From Methylomonas sp. ZR1 (GTDB taxonomy: Bacteria; Pseudomonadota; Gammaproteobacteria; Methylococcales; Methylomonadaceae): DNA of 64,000 nucleotides. Location of the stretch: positions 3,162,001-3,226,000 of the forward strand of contig NZ_RCST01000001.1 of NCBI RefSeq assembly GCF_013141865.1, written 5' to 3'. The position numbers and the translations under genes are program-made. Shown one piece after another: positions 8,933-18,503 of this stretch (position 1 is the first letter of the stretch; each line of letters opens with the position of its first letter). The notes beneath the pieces are model-generated. The model was not told the DNA's origin, did no database searches, and saw only the letters and a program-made list of their open reading frames with translations.

Positions 8933-10045
8933 ATGAGTCAGCTTTTTTCGCCGTATTCCCTCGGCACGGTTACGCTGCCCAACCGTATCGTCATCGCGCC
9001 GATGTGCCAGTACTCGGCGACCAACGGCGAAGCCAGCGATTGGCATTTAATGCACCTGGGCAATTTGGCGATGTCCGGCGCCGGCTTGTTGATTATCGAA
9101 GCCACCGCCGTAGAACCGGAAGGCCGCATCTCGCCCGCCGATCTCGGCCTCTGGTCGGACGCAACCGAAGCCGCTTTGGCCAGGGTGTTAACTGCGGTGC
9201 GAAAATATTCGCAGATACCCATAGCGATTCAGCTGGCGCACGCCGGCCGCAAGGCTTCCACCGCCGCACCCTGGGACGGTGGCGGCCTGGTCAATATCGA
9301 ACAGGGCGGTTGGCAAACCGTGGCACCGTCGGCACTGCCTTTTATGCCGGACGACCCCGCGCCGACCGCGCTCGATGCCAGCGGTTTGCAACGCATCGTG
9401 CAGGCCTTTGTATCGGCGGCCAAGCGCGCGCATAAACTGGGGCTTGACGCCATCGAGATACACGCCGCCCACGGCTATTTGCTGCACGAATTCCTCTCGC
9501 CCTTATCCAATCAGCGTGACGACGAATACGGCGGCTCGCTGGAAAAACGGATGCGTTTCCCGTTGGCGGTATTCGACGCGATGCGGGCTGCCGTACCTGT
9601 GCAAATGCCCATCGGCGTACGGATTTCCGCAACCGATTGGGTGGACGGCGGCTGGGACTTGGCGCAAAGCGTGATCTTTGCCAAAGCCTTGCAAGCACGC
9701 GGCTGCGCGTTTATCCACGTCTCCAGCGGCGGCCTGTCGCCTTTGCAAAAAATCCCAGTCGGCCCAAATTACCAAGTGCCATTGGCAGCAAGCATCCGCG
9801 CAGCAACCGGCCTGCCCACCATCGCCGTCGGCCTGATCACGGAAGCGGAAGACGCCGAAGCCATCGTCGCCAACGGCCAGGCTGATATGGTGGGTTTGGC
9901 GCGCGGCATACTTTACGATCCGCGCTGGCCCTGGCATGCCGCCGCCAAACTGGGGGCCCAAGTCGCAGCGCCACCGCAATACTGGCGTTGTCAGCCGCGC
10001 GAGCAAAAGGCTTTATTTGGCGACATTCGCTTTCGGCAGCGCTAA
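8933..10045 (+). CDS. Old-yellow-enzyme family NADH:flavin oxidoreductase, YqjM type
   Basis: 370 residues, an FMN-dependent ene-reductase of the thermophilic-like (class III) old yellow enzymes, which reduce activated C=C bonds. Cys25 in NRIVIAPMCQYSA is the redox-tuning cysteine typical of the YqjM subgroup. The substrate-binding histidines are in IEIHAAHGYLLHEFLSP, followed by NQRDDEYGGSLEKRMRF; the phosphate-binding end VGLARGILYDPRWPWHAA closes the barrel. The frame is open upstream to a TTG at 8861, but ATG 8933 gives the normal N-terminus. It is transcribed divergently from proA and may be co-transcribed with the MFS gene 88 bases downstream. Confidence 0.93.
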   Translation: MSQLFSPYSLGTVTLPNRIVIAPMCQYSATNGEASDWHLMHLGNLAMSGAGLLIIEATAVEPEGRISPADLGLWSDATEAALARVLTAVRKYSQIPIAIQLAHAGRKASTAAPWDGGGLVNIEQGGWQTVAPSALPFMPDDPAPTALDASGLQRIVQAFVSAAKRAHKLGLDAIEIHAAHGYLLHEFLSPLSNQRDDEYGGSLEKRMRFPLAVFDAMRAAVPVQMPIGVRISATDWVDGGWDLAQSVIFAKALQARGCAFIHVSSGGLSPLQKIPVGPNYQVPLAASIRAATGLPTIAVGLITEAEDAEAIVANGQADMVGLARGILYDPRWPWHAAAKLGAQVAAPPQYWRCQPREQKALFGDIRFRQR

Positions 10046-10133
10046 GACTTTGACTGGCTTAACCAAGTCAATCAGTCACATAATAAAGTCACCCATGCAG
10101 CTGTAGCCGGCTGTATTTCAACATTGGAGATTC

Positions 10134-11351
10134 ATGCGTTTTTTAGGCACTTCAAACCCCGCTTTTCTAAAACTGTTAACGTTTCGCGTACTGATCGTGC
10201 TGGCCTATCAAATCGTGGCGATTGTGGTGGGTTGGCATATCTACGAACTGACGCACGACCCGCTGGCCTTGGGCCTGATAGGCCTGGCCGAAGTGATCCC
10301 GTATTTTTGCAGCGCGCTGTTCGCCGGTTACGCTGTCGATCATTACTCACGGCGCTGGTTTGCAATTTCAGCGTGTTTGCTGTTGTGCCTCAACGCCCTG
10401 ACCTTGACCGCCATCGCGGCGCAATGGATTCCCGATAATCCGCTGGTATTGATGTACGGCTCCATAGCCGTCACCGGCTTGGCGCGGGCCTTTATCGGCC
10501 CGTCTTATAGCGCACTGTTCGCCCTGGTTTTGCAACGCGAACAGTATGCGCGCGCTGCCGGCCTAGGAAGCTCGGTGTTTCAGTTTGCTTTAGTCGCCGG
10601 CCCGGCACTGGGTGGAATTCTGGTCGGCTGGGCCGGCAAGACTGTGGCTTACGGCATTTCCGGTGGTTTATGCGTGCTGGCCGCGCTGGCTTTGCTGTCC
10701 ATACGCATCAAGGAACCGCCGGCCGCGGAAAGCGCGCCCATTTTTACCAGCATCGCCGAAGGCCTGCGCTTTGTATTCGGCAATCAGATTATTTTGGGCG
10801 CGCAGTCGCTGGATATGTTCGCGGTATTGTTTGGCGGCGCGGTAGCCATGCTGCCGGCCTTCATTCACGACATATTTCATTACGGCCCGGAAGGCCTGGG
10901 GATTTTACGTGCGGCACCCGCCGTCGGCGCGGTGATGACCGGCTTGTTTCTGGCCCGGTATCCACTTAACAAGCACGCCGGACGCTGGTTGCTGATCGCC
11001 GTAGCCGGCTTTGGCTTGTGCATGATCGGCTTTGCGCTTTCGACCAGTTTTTGGGTAGCAGGCCTGGCTTTACTATTGTCCGGAATTTGCGACGGAGTAT
11101 CGGTGGTGATGCGTACCACCATCATGCAATTGGCCACGCCGGATACCATGCGCGGCAGAGTCGCGGCGATCAACGGCATATTCATCGGCTCGTCTAACGA
11201 ACTCGGCGCGTTCGAATCCGGGGTTGCCGCTCGGCTGCTGGGCTTGGTGCCGTCAGTAGTGTTTGGCGGAGGCATGACGCTGTTGGTAGTGGCGGTTACG
11301 GCTAAATGCGCGCCTAAACTACGCAGGCTGGAGCTTAATCAGCTCCAGTAA
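10134..11351 (+). CDS. MFS transporter (EntS-like MFS_3 family)
   Basis: 405 residues with about twelve hydrophobic segments. The N-terminal half resembles the enterobactin-exporter type (LLTFRVLIVLAYQIVAIVVGW, then LFAGYAVDHYSRRW as the loop 2-3 motif). The second half has an inverted-topology copy with VAAINGIFIGSSNELGAFESG, a segment typical of this group. Members export siderophores, drugs or small metabolites. TTGGAG just upstream of ATG 10134 is a good ribosome binding site. Substrate unknown. The neighbour is an ene-reductase, which does not decide it. Confidence 0.85.
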   Translation: MRFLGTSNPAFLKLLTFRVLIVLAYQIVAIVVGWHIYELTHDPLALGLIGLAEVIPYFCSALFAGYAVDHYSRRWFAISACLLLCLNALTLTAIAAQWIPDNPLVLMYGSIAVTGLARAFIGPSYSALFALVLQREQYARAAGLGSSVFQFALVAGPALGGILVGWAGKTVAYGISGGLCVLAALALLSIRIKEPPAAESAPIFTSIAEGLRFVFGNQIILGAQSLDMFAVLFGGAVAMLPAFIHDIFHYGPEGLGILRAAPAVGAVMTGLFLARYPLNKHAGRWLLIAVAGFGLCMIGFALSTSFWVAGLALLLSGICDGVSVVMRTTIMQLATPDTMRGRVAAINGIFIGSSNELGAFESGVAARLLGLVPSVVFGGGMTLLVVAVTAKCAPKLRRLELNQLQ

Positions 11352-11381
11352 TCTTCGTGTCAATTGCCCAAAACAGCGGTT

Positions 11382-11525
11382 TTATTCAGACTTTTTTCCG
11401 CGCATCAGTAAAAAACCTGCGCCAATAGTGGCTACCACTAAAACCACCATTAAGATCGGATGCTGATAAAACATGTCAAAAAATGCACCGGTGCTTTGCG
11501 ATGTACCTCTGTAATACGGACCCAT
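11382..11525 (-). CDS. Small single-pass membrane protein, 47 residues
   Basis: Found by reading the minus strand between the MFS and kinase genes. ATG at 11525 follows GGGGAGAAATT, a strong ribosome binding site, and the frame ends at TAA 11382. The protein is MGPYYRGTSQSTGAFFDMF, then a hydrophobic helix PILMVVLVVATIGAGFLLM and a basic end RGKKSE. One membrane helix with the positive charges at the C-terminus suggests the C-terminal tail is in the cytoplasm. Family not recognised. The strong ribosome binding site and sensible helix argue that it is real. Confidence 0.6.
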   Translation of the reverse strand: MGPYYRGTSQSTGAFFDMFYQHPILMVVLVVATIGAGFLLMRGKKSE

Positions 11526-11905
11526 AATTTCTCCCCTATTTTTGCTTAATTGTCAGCTCTTTAGGCGGATAAGCTGATTCAAGTTAAAGAATTTACCTTG
11601 CAATTCAAGCTTGTCCAATTTTATTAGCCCGACTACCTACCAAACCTATCGCCACACTATTCGCGTGCCCTTAAATTGAGCCACCTCGGCAGACTCAGGG
11701 CGAATGGGTTAAGCATCGATTCAAAAATTCCAGTGATGCACTAAAATTTAGTCTGGCTACATAAACTTCGACCGGCCAAGAATAAACAAGCCCTTCCCTT
11801 ATTCTGCGTATAGAAATTATTCGAATCGCCTGGTTAAAATGGGAATAACAATAAACGTAGCCAAACCGCTGATGCCCCTTTTGCATTAGCATCAGGAGCT
11901 ATCCC
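11526..11905. other. Intergenic region before the hybrid kinase gene
   Basis: 380 bases without a convincing gene. A 65-codon minus-strand frame (11695-11892) has no ribosome binding site and an unlikely composition. The region should contain the kinase promoter and the minus-strand promoter of the small membrane protein. ATCAGGAGCT just before ATG 11906 is the ribosome binding site of the kinase. Confidence 0.5.
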
Positions 11906-14900
11906 ATGCCGCCGTTCGTCCAACATCGCACACTCAGAATTCTGCTGTCGATGGTCATTCCGATTTGCGGTGCAGTCTTCCAATATCATCTGTGGGACAT
12001 CCTAAAACCGACCATCTGGATTTTTCTGTACCCTTCTGTATTTTTAAGCGCCGCCGTGGGTGGTCTGGTCGGCGGCTTGCTGGCTACGCTGATAGCGGTG
12101 GCATTAGCCGATTTTCTGTTTATCCCGCCAAGCTTTACCTTTTACATTGCAGAAACTCGCAGCATCTATTCGATGTGTATATTTTTCTCGATGGGCATAC
12201 TGTTCAGCATTGTCTTCGAGCAACTGCATCTCTCTCTGCTAGCAGTCAAACGTTTGTCAAGTTTTGAAGTCAATAGCTATTCACAGCGGCTGGACCAAGC
12301 GCTCAGTGTTGCCGACGCTGGCATCTGGGAATGGCACGTCCCCAGCGGCGAAGTGTTTTGGAGCGAGAGCTTATGGCGGCTCTACGGTCTTAAAAAAAAT
12401 AGTTGCCAGGCCTCCTACGACAACTGGCTAAGCACCATCGCCGAAGAAGACAGAGCGACAACACACGAAGCAATGGACCAAGCACTCAAACAAAAAGCCG
12501 ACGTCCTGTTAGAGTGGCGAGTGCATTCCAAGCTGGACGGCCACACCCACTATTTGCTGTCGCGCGGCCAGCCGCTGTTGGACGAGCACGGAGAACTCCT
12601 GCTTTATCGCGGCGTGGTGATCGACATCACTGACCGCAAACAATCGGAACACGTACTACAGCAACTCACGCAAGAACTCGAAGATAAAGTCGAAGCAAGG
12701 ACCAAAGAATTTTTCGATCTATACAACCAAGCGCCCTGCGGTTACCACTCGTTGTCGCCCGAGGGAACGATTTTACGGGTCAATCAAACCGAGCTGGATC
12801 TTTTGGGCTATACCAGCGATGAGTATTTAGGCCACCCGATCACCGAGTTCATGACACCCGACAGCCGAAAGCTATTCGAAAGTCACTTTCCGGAGTTTAT
12901 GCGTACCGGTCACGTGCGTGATCTGGAGTTCGATTTTTTTTGCAAGGACGGTAGTATCCGGCCATTTCTGGTTAACGCCGATTTGATCCGGAATGCTCAA
13001 GGCGAGGCCCAGTACTCGACCAGCACCTTGGTGGATGACCGCGAACGTAAAGCCCGCGAACAAAAGCTCCAGGACCTGAACAAATTTCTCAACGAAGTAT
13101 TAGAAGTGCTGCCCTTCGGTGTGGTGGTCTACGACGAGTCGTATAAAGCCGTTTTCCGTAACAGCTTGTTTGGCAAACTTTTAAGTTATCCCTCCGAGCT
13201 GTGCAAAAAAGAACCTCTGTATTTTGCCGATGCCATTCGCTTCAATTTTGACCGGGGCGACTATCCGAATCGAACTTTTGATGACGTCCTAAACGGCTTC
13301 ATCGATATGATGGCAGCGCGCGAAACCGTGTGTTTTGAACGCCAGCAAGCCAATGGCATTTATTTGGAGATTTGCGGCCAACCCATCAGTAATGGCTGGA
13401 CCTTACTGACTTACACGGACATCACCCCGCACCGCTTAGCCGAACAATCGCTGGAAACCGCTCGCGGCGCAGCCGAGGCCGCCACCCGCGCCAAAAGTGC
13501 ATTCCTGGCCAACATGAGCCACGAGATTCGCACCCCGATGAACGCCATACTGGGCTTGGCATATCTGCTGGAAAAAAGCGAATTGCCGGGCGATGCTAAC
13601 CATTTGGTCAGCAAGATTCGCATGGCCGGACGTTCGCTGTTGGGCATCATCAACGATATTCTGGACTTTTCCAAAATTGAATCGGACAAGCTGGAAATCG
13701 AACACGCACCGTTTCGCCTGGGAGATGTGCTGGATAATTTATCGACCATTATGTCCACGAACGCCGGCGAAAAAGAACTGGAACTGATCATCGCCCAGCC
13801 ACCCAGCAAAACCAAACAACTTTATGGTGACGCGCTGCGGCTAGAACAGGTGTTGATTAACCTGACCAGCAATGCGATTAAATTCACCGAGCAAGGTCAT
13901 GTGGAACTAGCGATCGCAGTGACCGCCGAAGACGACCAGCAGATAACCTTGAGATTTGCAGTTCGCGACACCGGCATCGGCATTCCGGCGGACATACAGC
14001 AGGACATTTTTTCGCCATTTTCTCAAGCCGACAGTTCGACGAGCCGTCGATTTGGTGGCACCGGCTTGGGCTTGAGTATATGCCGACGTTTAATTGCGGC
14101 TATGGGCGGCGAATTGCAGGTCACCAGCATCCCGGGCAGCGGCAGCGAGTTTTGGTTTAACTTGACGTTTAAACGCGGCCAAGACGTTTGGCTGGCCGCA
14201 CCGGACATGGCGAATCTCCCGGTATTGGTGGCGCACGGTAATCCAATCGCCCGCGAAGTGTTGGCAGATATTGTGGCCGGATTGGGCTGGAACGCAACAG
14301 CGGTCGGTTCGGGCTCGGCCGCCCTTCAACATATCCAAAGCCGCTTGCTGGCGCGAGAGCCCAATCAAGTTCTGCTATTGGACTACAAAACCCCGGGCAT
14401 GGACGGCTTCACCGTCGCCAATAAAATCCGCAACGAACTCAAGGACCATCACGACCCAATTATCATTATGGTCACCGCTCACGCTAGTAACGCCCTGCAG
14501 ACTCACAGCGACATGCGCCACGTAGACGCCTTACTGACCAAGCCGGTCACCGCTTCGGCACTGTATAACACGGTGGCACGCGCATTACGGGTGCGCCAAG
14601 GCGGCGAGCCGCTTAGACCTAAACATGCCCAGCAGCGCCTTGCCGGCTTACGCATCTTGGTGGTGGATGACAGCGACATCAATCGTGAGGTAGCACAACG
14701 TATTCTGGAAGGCGAAGGCGCGCATGTCGAACTGGCCCATCACGGTCGCCAGGCCCTTGAATGGCTGGAAGCGCATGAGAACGGGATCGATATTGTACTG
14801 ATGGATGTGCAGATGCCGATCATGAACGGTTACGAAGCCACCCAGCGCATCCGCCGTATGCCGGCCTTGGCCGATCTGCCCATCGTGGCACTGACCGCCG

Positions 14901-15643
14901 GCGCGTTTATGGAACAACAAGAGTTGGCACAAGCAGCAGGCATGACCGGCTTTATTGCCAAACCGTTTGATGTGGATGCCGCCATCGCCTTGATTATCAA
15001 GTTGACCGGCGGAACTCGTCAAATTGCGCCGATGTATAAACCCCATCTTGCCATACAGCCCAATACTTCAGATCTCGAGCTACCGAGTTTGGACGTCGAA
15101 CGCGGCCTAAAACTTTTCCCGGATGTAAGTACTTACCAACAATATTTACGTAAGTTTGCCCGGGATTACGCCGACAGCATACACACTATCAAATTCGCGG
15201 ACACCGCTGAAGCACGGGCGTTTCTTCATAAGCTGAAGGGTGTTGCGACCACCCTGGCCCTACTAGAACTTGGCAAACAAGCGGCAGAAGTCGAACAGCA
15301 GCTAGTCAGGGGCGCGGAAATGACTGGACCCTTGCGAATTTTAAAGTCTGCTTTAGACAAAGCACTGGATTCGATTGCTGAATATGCCCCCGACAAACAC
15401 GTTGTAGACAACACCCAAGCAAAAACGATAGACCGGCAACAACTGACAGCACTCCTTGCGCAGATGCTAGCTATATTGGCAAACGATGACATGGTGGAAT
15501 TTAGGCCGCTGCTGCTTGAACTTGATAAGACGGTCGGACCTACTAGCTTTGAACCGTTAAACCGAGCCATCGAGAACTACGATTTTCGAACTGCGGAAGC
15601 TGAAGTCAGGACACTTGCAGCTGAACATTCTATTACTCTGTGA
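11906..15643 (+). CDS. Hybrid sensor histidine kinase: DUF4118 membrane domain, PAS, HisKA, HATPase, two REC, HPt
   Basis: 1245 residues. The N-terminus has four membrane helices of the KdpD-like DUF4118 type (FLYPSVFLSAAVGGLVGGLL, ADFLFIPPSF). Three PAS-like modules follow at about 130-250, 270-385 and 395-520. The dimerisation/phospho-acceptor domain has His539 in NMSHEIRTPMNAILG, then an ATPase with DTGIGIP and GGTGLGLSI. Receiver 1 has Asp826 in LLLDYKTPGMDG, receiver 2 has Asp967 in VLMDVQMPIMNGY, and the HPt domain has His1108 in FLHKLKGVATTLA. The protein therefore contains a full phosphorelay. Its stop overlaps the GTG start of the HD-GYP regulator, the likely output partner. The signal is unknown. 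Confidence 0.93.
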   Translation: MPPFVQHRTLRILLSMVIPICGAVFQYHLWDILKPTIWIFLYPSVFLSAAVGGLVGGLLATLIAVALADFLFIPPSFTFYIAETRSIYSMCIFFSMGILFSIVFEQLHLSLLAVKRLSSFEVNSYSQRLDQALSVADAGIWEWHVPSGEVFWSESLWRLYGLKKNSCQASYDNWLSTIAEEDRATTHEAMDQALKQKADVLLEWRVHSKLDGHTHYLLSRGQPLLDEHGELLLYRGVVIDITDRKQSEHVLQQLTQELEDKVEARTKEFFDLYNQAPCGYHSLSPEGTILRVNQTELDLLGYTSDEYLGHPITEFMTPDSRKLFESHFPEFMRTGHVRDLEFDFFCKDGSIRPFLVNADLIRNAQGEAQYSTSTLVDDRERKAREQKLQDLNKFLNEVLEVLPFGVVVYDESYKAVFRNSLFGKLLSYPSELCKKEPLYFADAIRFNFDRGDYPNRTFDDVLNGFIDMMAARETVCFERQQANGIYLEICGQPISNGWTLLTYTDITPHRLAEQSLETARGAAEAATRAKSAFLANMSHEIRTPMNAILGLAYLLEKSELPGDANHLVSKIRMAGRSLLGIINDILDFSKIESDKLEIEHAPFRLGDVLDNLSTIMSTNAGEKELELIIAQPPSKTKQLYGDALRLEQVLINLTSNAIKFTEQGHVELAIAVTAEDDQQITLRFAVRDTGIGIPADIQQDIFSPFSQADSSTSRRFGGTGLGLSICRRLIAAMGGELQVTSIPGSGSEFWFNLTFKRGQDVWLAAPDMANLPVLVAHGNPIAREVLADIVAGLGWNATAVGSGSAALQHIQSRLLAREPNQVLLLDYKTPGMDGFTVANKIRNELKDHHDPIIIMVTAHASNALQTHSDMRHVDALLTKPVTASALYNTVARALRVRQGGEPLRPKHAQQRLAGLRILVVDDSDINREVAQRILEGEGAHVELAHHGRQALEWLEAHENGIDIVLMDVQMPIMNGYEATQRIRRMPALADLPIVALTAGAFMEQQELAQAAGMTGFIAKPFDVDAAIALIIKLTGGTRQIAPMYKPHLAIQPNTSDLELPSLDVERGLKLFPDVSTYQQYLRKFARDYADSIHTIKFADTAEARAFLHKLKGVATTLALLELGKQAAEVEQQLVRGAEMTGPLRILKSALDKALDSIAEYAPDKHVVDNTQAKTIDRQQLTALLAQMLAILANDDMVEFRPLLLELDKTVGPTSFEPLNRAIENYDFRTAEAEVRTLAAEHSITL

Positions 15644-16650
15644 GCATTGCCATGCCTAACGGTCCTATCTTAATTATTGACGACGAGCCGCAGAATCTGC
15701 GGGTGCTGGAGCAAATCTTAGCAGGCAAATATAAGTTGGTGTTTGCTCGCAACGGCCATGAGGCGCTGGCGGCTACACGTAAATTTCGACCGTCTCTGAT
15801 TTTATTGGATATTCAACTGCCGGATATGGACGGTTATACGGTGTGTCGGCAGTTAAAAGCTGATCCGCTTACCGAAAGCATTCCGGTGATCTTTATCACG
15901 AGTTTGGCGGATGCCGATGATGAAGTCACTGGTTTTGAGGCCGGCGCGGTGGACTACATCGTTAAACCGGTTTCATCACCGACAGTAAGGGCGCGCGTAC
16001 AAACCCACCTGTCCTTGGTACGCGCGATCCATCTGGAAAAAAGTCATCGCGACGCCATCTACATGCTCGGTGAAGCCGGCCATTACAATGACAACGATAC
16101 CGGGGTGCATATCTGGCGCATGGCGGATTATGCGGGCGCCTTGGCACGTGCCCTAGGCTGGGGAGAAGAACAATGCCGGCTCATCGAATTGGCGGCCCCG
16201 ATGCACGACACCGGCAAAATAGGCATCCCGGATGCGATTCTGAAGAAATCCGGCGCATTGGATGCCAGTGAATGGATCATCATGAAAACCCACCCCAGAA
16301 TCGGCTACGACATCCTTAGCAAAAGCGATGCACCGGTCTTTAAGATGGCAGCGGAGATTGCCTTACACCATCATGAGCATTGGGATGGCAGTGGTTATCC
16401 CGATGGACTGGCTGGCGAGTTAATTCCCGAATCGGCGCGTATCGCAGCCTTAGTCGATGTGTTCGACGCGCTGACGATGAAACGTCCATACAAAGAAGCT
16501 TGGCCTAACGAGCAAGCAATAGCCACCATTCAAGCAGAAAGCGGCAGCCATTTTCAACCAGCGATGATCGAGGTCTTTATTGCCGTTCTACCCGAGATAT
16601 TAGCGATTCAAGCCAAATGGTCCGAATGCGAGGCCACGTCCAGGGTGTGA
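15640..16650 (+). CDS. Response regulator with HD-GYP domain (cyclic-di-GMP phosphodiesterase, RpfG type)
   Basis: 336 residues: receiver (residues about 9-125, phosphorylation site in LILLDIQLPDMDGY), then an HD-GYP domain with HDTGKIGIPDAILKKSG and HHEHWDGSGYPDGLAGE. HD-GYP enzymes hydrolyse cyclic-di-GMP, so the kinase/regulator pair probably sets motility or biofilm state. The frame begins with GTG inside the kinase's last codons (GTGA overlap); ATG 15652 is an alternative that removes four residues. All metal-binding residues I can check are present, so it should be active. Confidence 0.93.
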   Translation: MSIAMPNGPILIIDDEPQNLRVLEQILAGKYKLVFARNGHEALAATRKFRPSLILLDIQLPDMDGYTVCRQLKADPLTESIPVIFITSLADADDEVTGFEAGAVDYIVKPVSSPTVRARVQTHLSLVRAIHLEKSHRDAIYMLGEAGHYNDNDTGVHIWRMADYAGALARALGWGEEQCRLIELAAPMHDTGKIGIPDAILKKSGALDASEWIIMKTHPRIGYDILSKSDAPVFKMAAEIALHHHEHWDGSGYPDGLAGELIPESARIAALVDVFDALTMKRPYKEAWPNEQAIATIQAESGSHFQPAMIEVFIAVLPEILAIQAKWSECEATSRV

Positions 16651-16914
16651 TAACTGCGCATTTATCGATCTGCGAACTGACCAAACGGGTATTGTCATTG
16701 AAATGAGAAATTATCACCTCGCCAAGGGTTGTCTAGATCCGAAAGCTTCAAAAAATCCAGTGTCAGGCACATCCCAATAGTCTGGATTGACTTCCCGGTT
16801 TGGGACTCCAGCATTCTCTGGAATGACGGCATACTTGAAATATTCTTATAATCAGGAAGATTTAGCTGAAATGCGTCATTCACACAACCGATGTTATTGG
16901 ATAAAAGGACCTAT

Positions 16915-18303
16915 ATGGCATTGCCGGACCCGTCACTGCAAAGCAGGAATTTGCCTTTGGATTTTTTTAGAGGTTTGGCGTTGATGGTGATTTTTATTAA
17001 CCACATGCCGGATAACCCCTGGTTTTGGTATACCCCTTCTCGATTCGGCCTCAGCGATGCGGCGGAGGTTTTCGTGTTTTCATCCGGCTTTGCCTCCGCA
17101 CTAGCCTATGGCCGCTGTTTCCAGCGTGCAGGGTTGTGGCTGGGAGTGATTCGAATCTTGCATCGCTGCTCGCAAATATACAGCGCGCATCTGGCTTCTT
17201 TTGTACTGCTGGCTGTGGTTTGCGTCGTTGGTAATCGCTGGGTGCCGGAAATGGATGATATTCAACGCCTGAGTATTGCCTATTTTTTCGACGCCACCCA
17301 ACAAGCGCTGTATGACTTGTTCACCTTGGCATATGTACCCAATTATTTCGACATCCTGCCCATGTATCTGGTGATGATGTTATGGCTGCCGATATTCTGG
17401 GCGCTGTCTCGTTTACATGTCGGCGTGGCACTAGCGAGTTCGGTAGCGCTGTATTGGGCAAGTTTTCACTTCGGCTGGGAATTGAGCGCAGATCCGGCGA
17501 GCGGTCGCGCCTGGTATTTCAACCCCTACAACTGGCAATTGATGTTTTTTACCGGTTACGCATTTGGCGCAGGCTGGGCCAGAGTGAACCTAAAATACAG
17601 TTGGCTGTTGTTGGTTTGTCTGGCGTTCATCCTGGTTTCGATTCCTTTGGAGCATGCAGCGACGTATACCCGAATTGAGTTCTGGGGCAATCTTCGCGCA
17701 ACCTTGGCGCCCTGGCTCGACAAAAGTCACTTGGGAGTGTTGCGTTGGCTGCATTTACTGGCATTGGCTTATGTCATGTATCGCTTGTGCGACTGGCGAT
17801 CTCAGTGGCTAAATTGGACGCTGCCGCGCGCCGTTGTCATCATGGGCCAGCAATCGTTACCGATTTTCCTTTGTTCCATGGTGCTTTCTTATGCCGGCGG
17901 CATCTGGCTGGACCAACTTGGCCGCGACGAATGGTCGGCAGCAGCCTTAGTCAATCTAAGCGGCATCGGGCTAATGTTGCTGGCCGGTCAACTCATGGCT
18001 TGGCTGGACACCAAACCCTGGAAGCCTTCCCCGGAAAGATTGGCGCAAAACGATAGCAATCGCTATTCCGCACTATTGACTCCCGATTATCGCTTGAGCA
18101 ACCAAGTATTGGCACTGCCCTGTTTGATCGGCTTGGCCGCGCTGCCTGCGGTGTTGACCAATCCACAACATGTCGGCGAAGAGGTCACACCCGACCTAGT
18201 CGTTCAAGTACACGAAACCGATACCGAGGCTTTACAGCCTGTGGGGGCGTTGTTACCAGAAACCGCCACCGACAAGATGATCGACAGCCGGCAACAGCTG
18301 TAA
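16915..18303 (+). CDS. OpgC-domain membrane protein (putative acyltransferase)
   Basis: 462 residues and around ten hydrophobic segments. The start of the domain, LPLDFFRGLALMVIFINHMPDNPW, and LSDAAEVFVFSSGFASALAYG match the OpgC/MdoC family. OpgC succinylates periplasmic glucans in other bacteria, but the many short relatives found outside opgGH operons are uncharacterised. The frame is open to ATG 16891; ATG 16915 is preferred because AAAGGA lies nine bases before it. A hydrophilic C-terminal tail of about 80 residues follows the last helix. No opgG or opgH gene is nearby, so the glucan role is uncertain. Confidence 0.85.
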   Translation: MALPDPSLQSRNLPLDFFRGLALMVIFINHMPDNPWFWYTPSRFGLSDAAEVFVFSSGFASALAYGRCFQRAGLWLGVIRILHRCSQIYSAHLASFVLLAVVCVVGNRWVPEMDDIQRLSIAYFFDATQQALYDLFTLAYVPNYFDILPMYLVMMLWLPIFWALSRLHVGVALASSVALYWASFHFGWELSADPASGRAWYFNPYNWQLMFFTGYAFGAGWARVNLKYSWLLLVCLAFILVSIPLEHAATYTRIEFWGNLRATLAPWLDKSHLGVLRWLHLLALAYVMYRLCDWRSQWLNWTLPRAVVIMGQQSLPIFLCSMVLSYAGGIWLDQLGRDEWSAAALVNLSGIGLMLLAGQLMAWLDTKPWKPSPERLAQNDSNRYSALLTPDYRLSNQVLALPCLIGLAALPAVLTNPQHVGEEVTPDLVVQVHETDTEALQPVGALLPETATDKMIDSRQQL

Positions 18304-18468
18304 CGGATTTTAAGGCCGCGGAAGCATAAGCGGTTCATCGGTTTTTCTGGCAGTTGCCGCTGAGTCTTTTATCTCCCGTGCGATTGAAAAACCGTCACCC
18401 GCGCCCGGCTTAGCACAACAGCAGGGACGCCGCTGACATCCGCCAATCGCCTGGTACATTTGGCTAAC

Positions 18469-18488
18469 GGTGATGTAGAAACATCACC
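18469..18488 (+). promoter_or_regulatory. Perfect 8-bp hairpin in the 5' leader of nhaD
   Basis: GGTGATGT and ACATCACC pair perfectly around AGAA, a GNRA-like tetraloop context, ending 15 bases before the first possible start codon. A stem this close to the ribosome binding region can control access of ribosomes or serve as a repressor site. No T-run follows. Confidence 0.5.
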
Positions 18489-18503
18489 CGTGAAATCGGA
18501 ACC

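Noticed and set aside
11695..11892. 65-codon minus-strand frame before the hybrid kinase
   Set aside because: No ribosome binding site, no recognisable motif, and it overlaps the probable kinase promoter.
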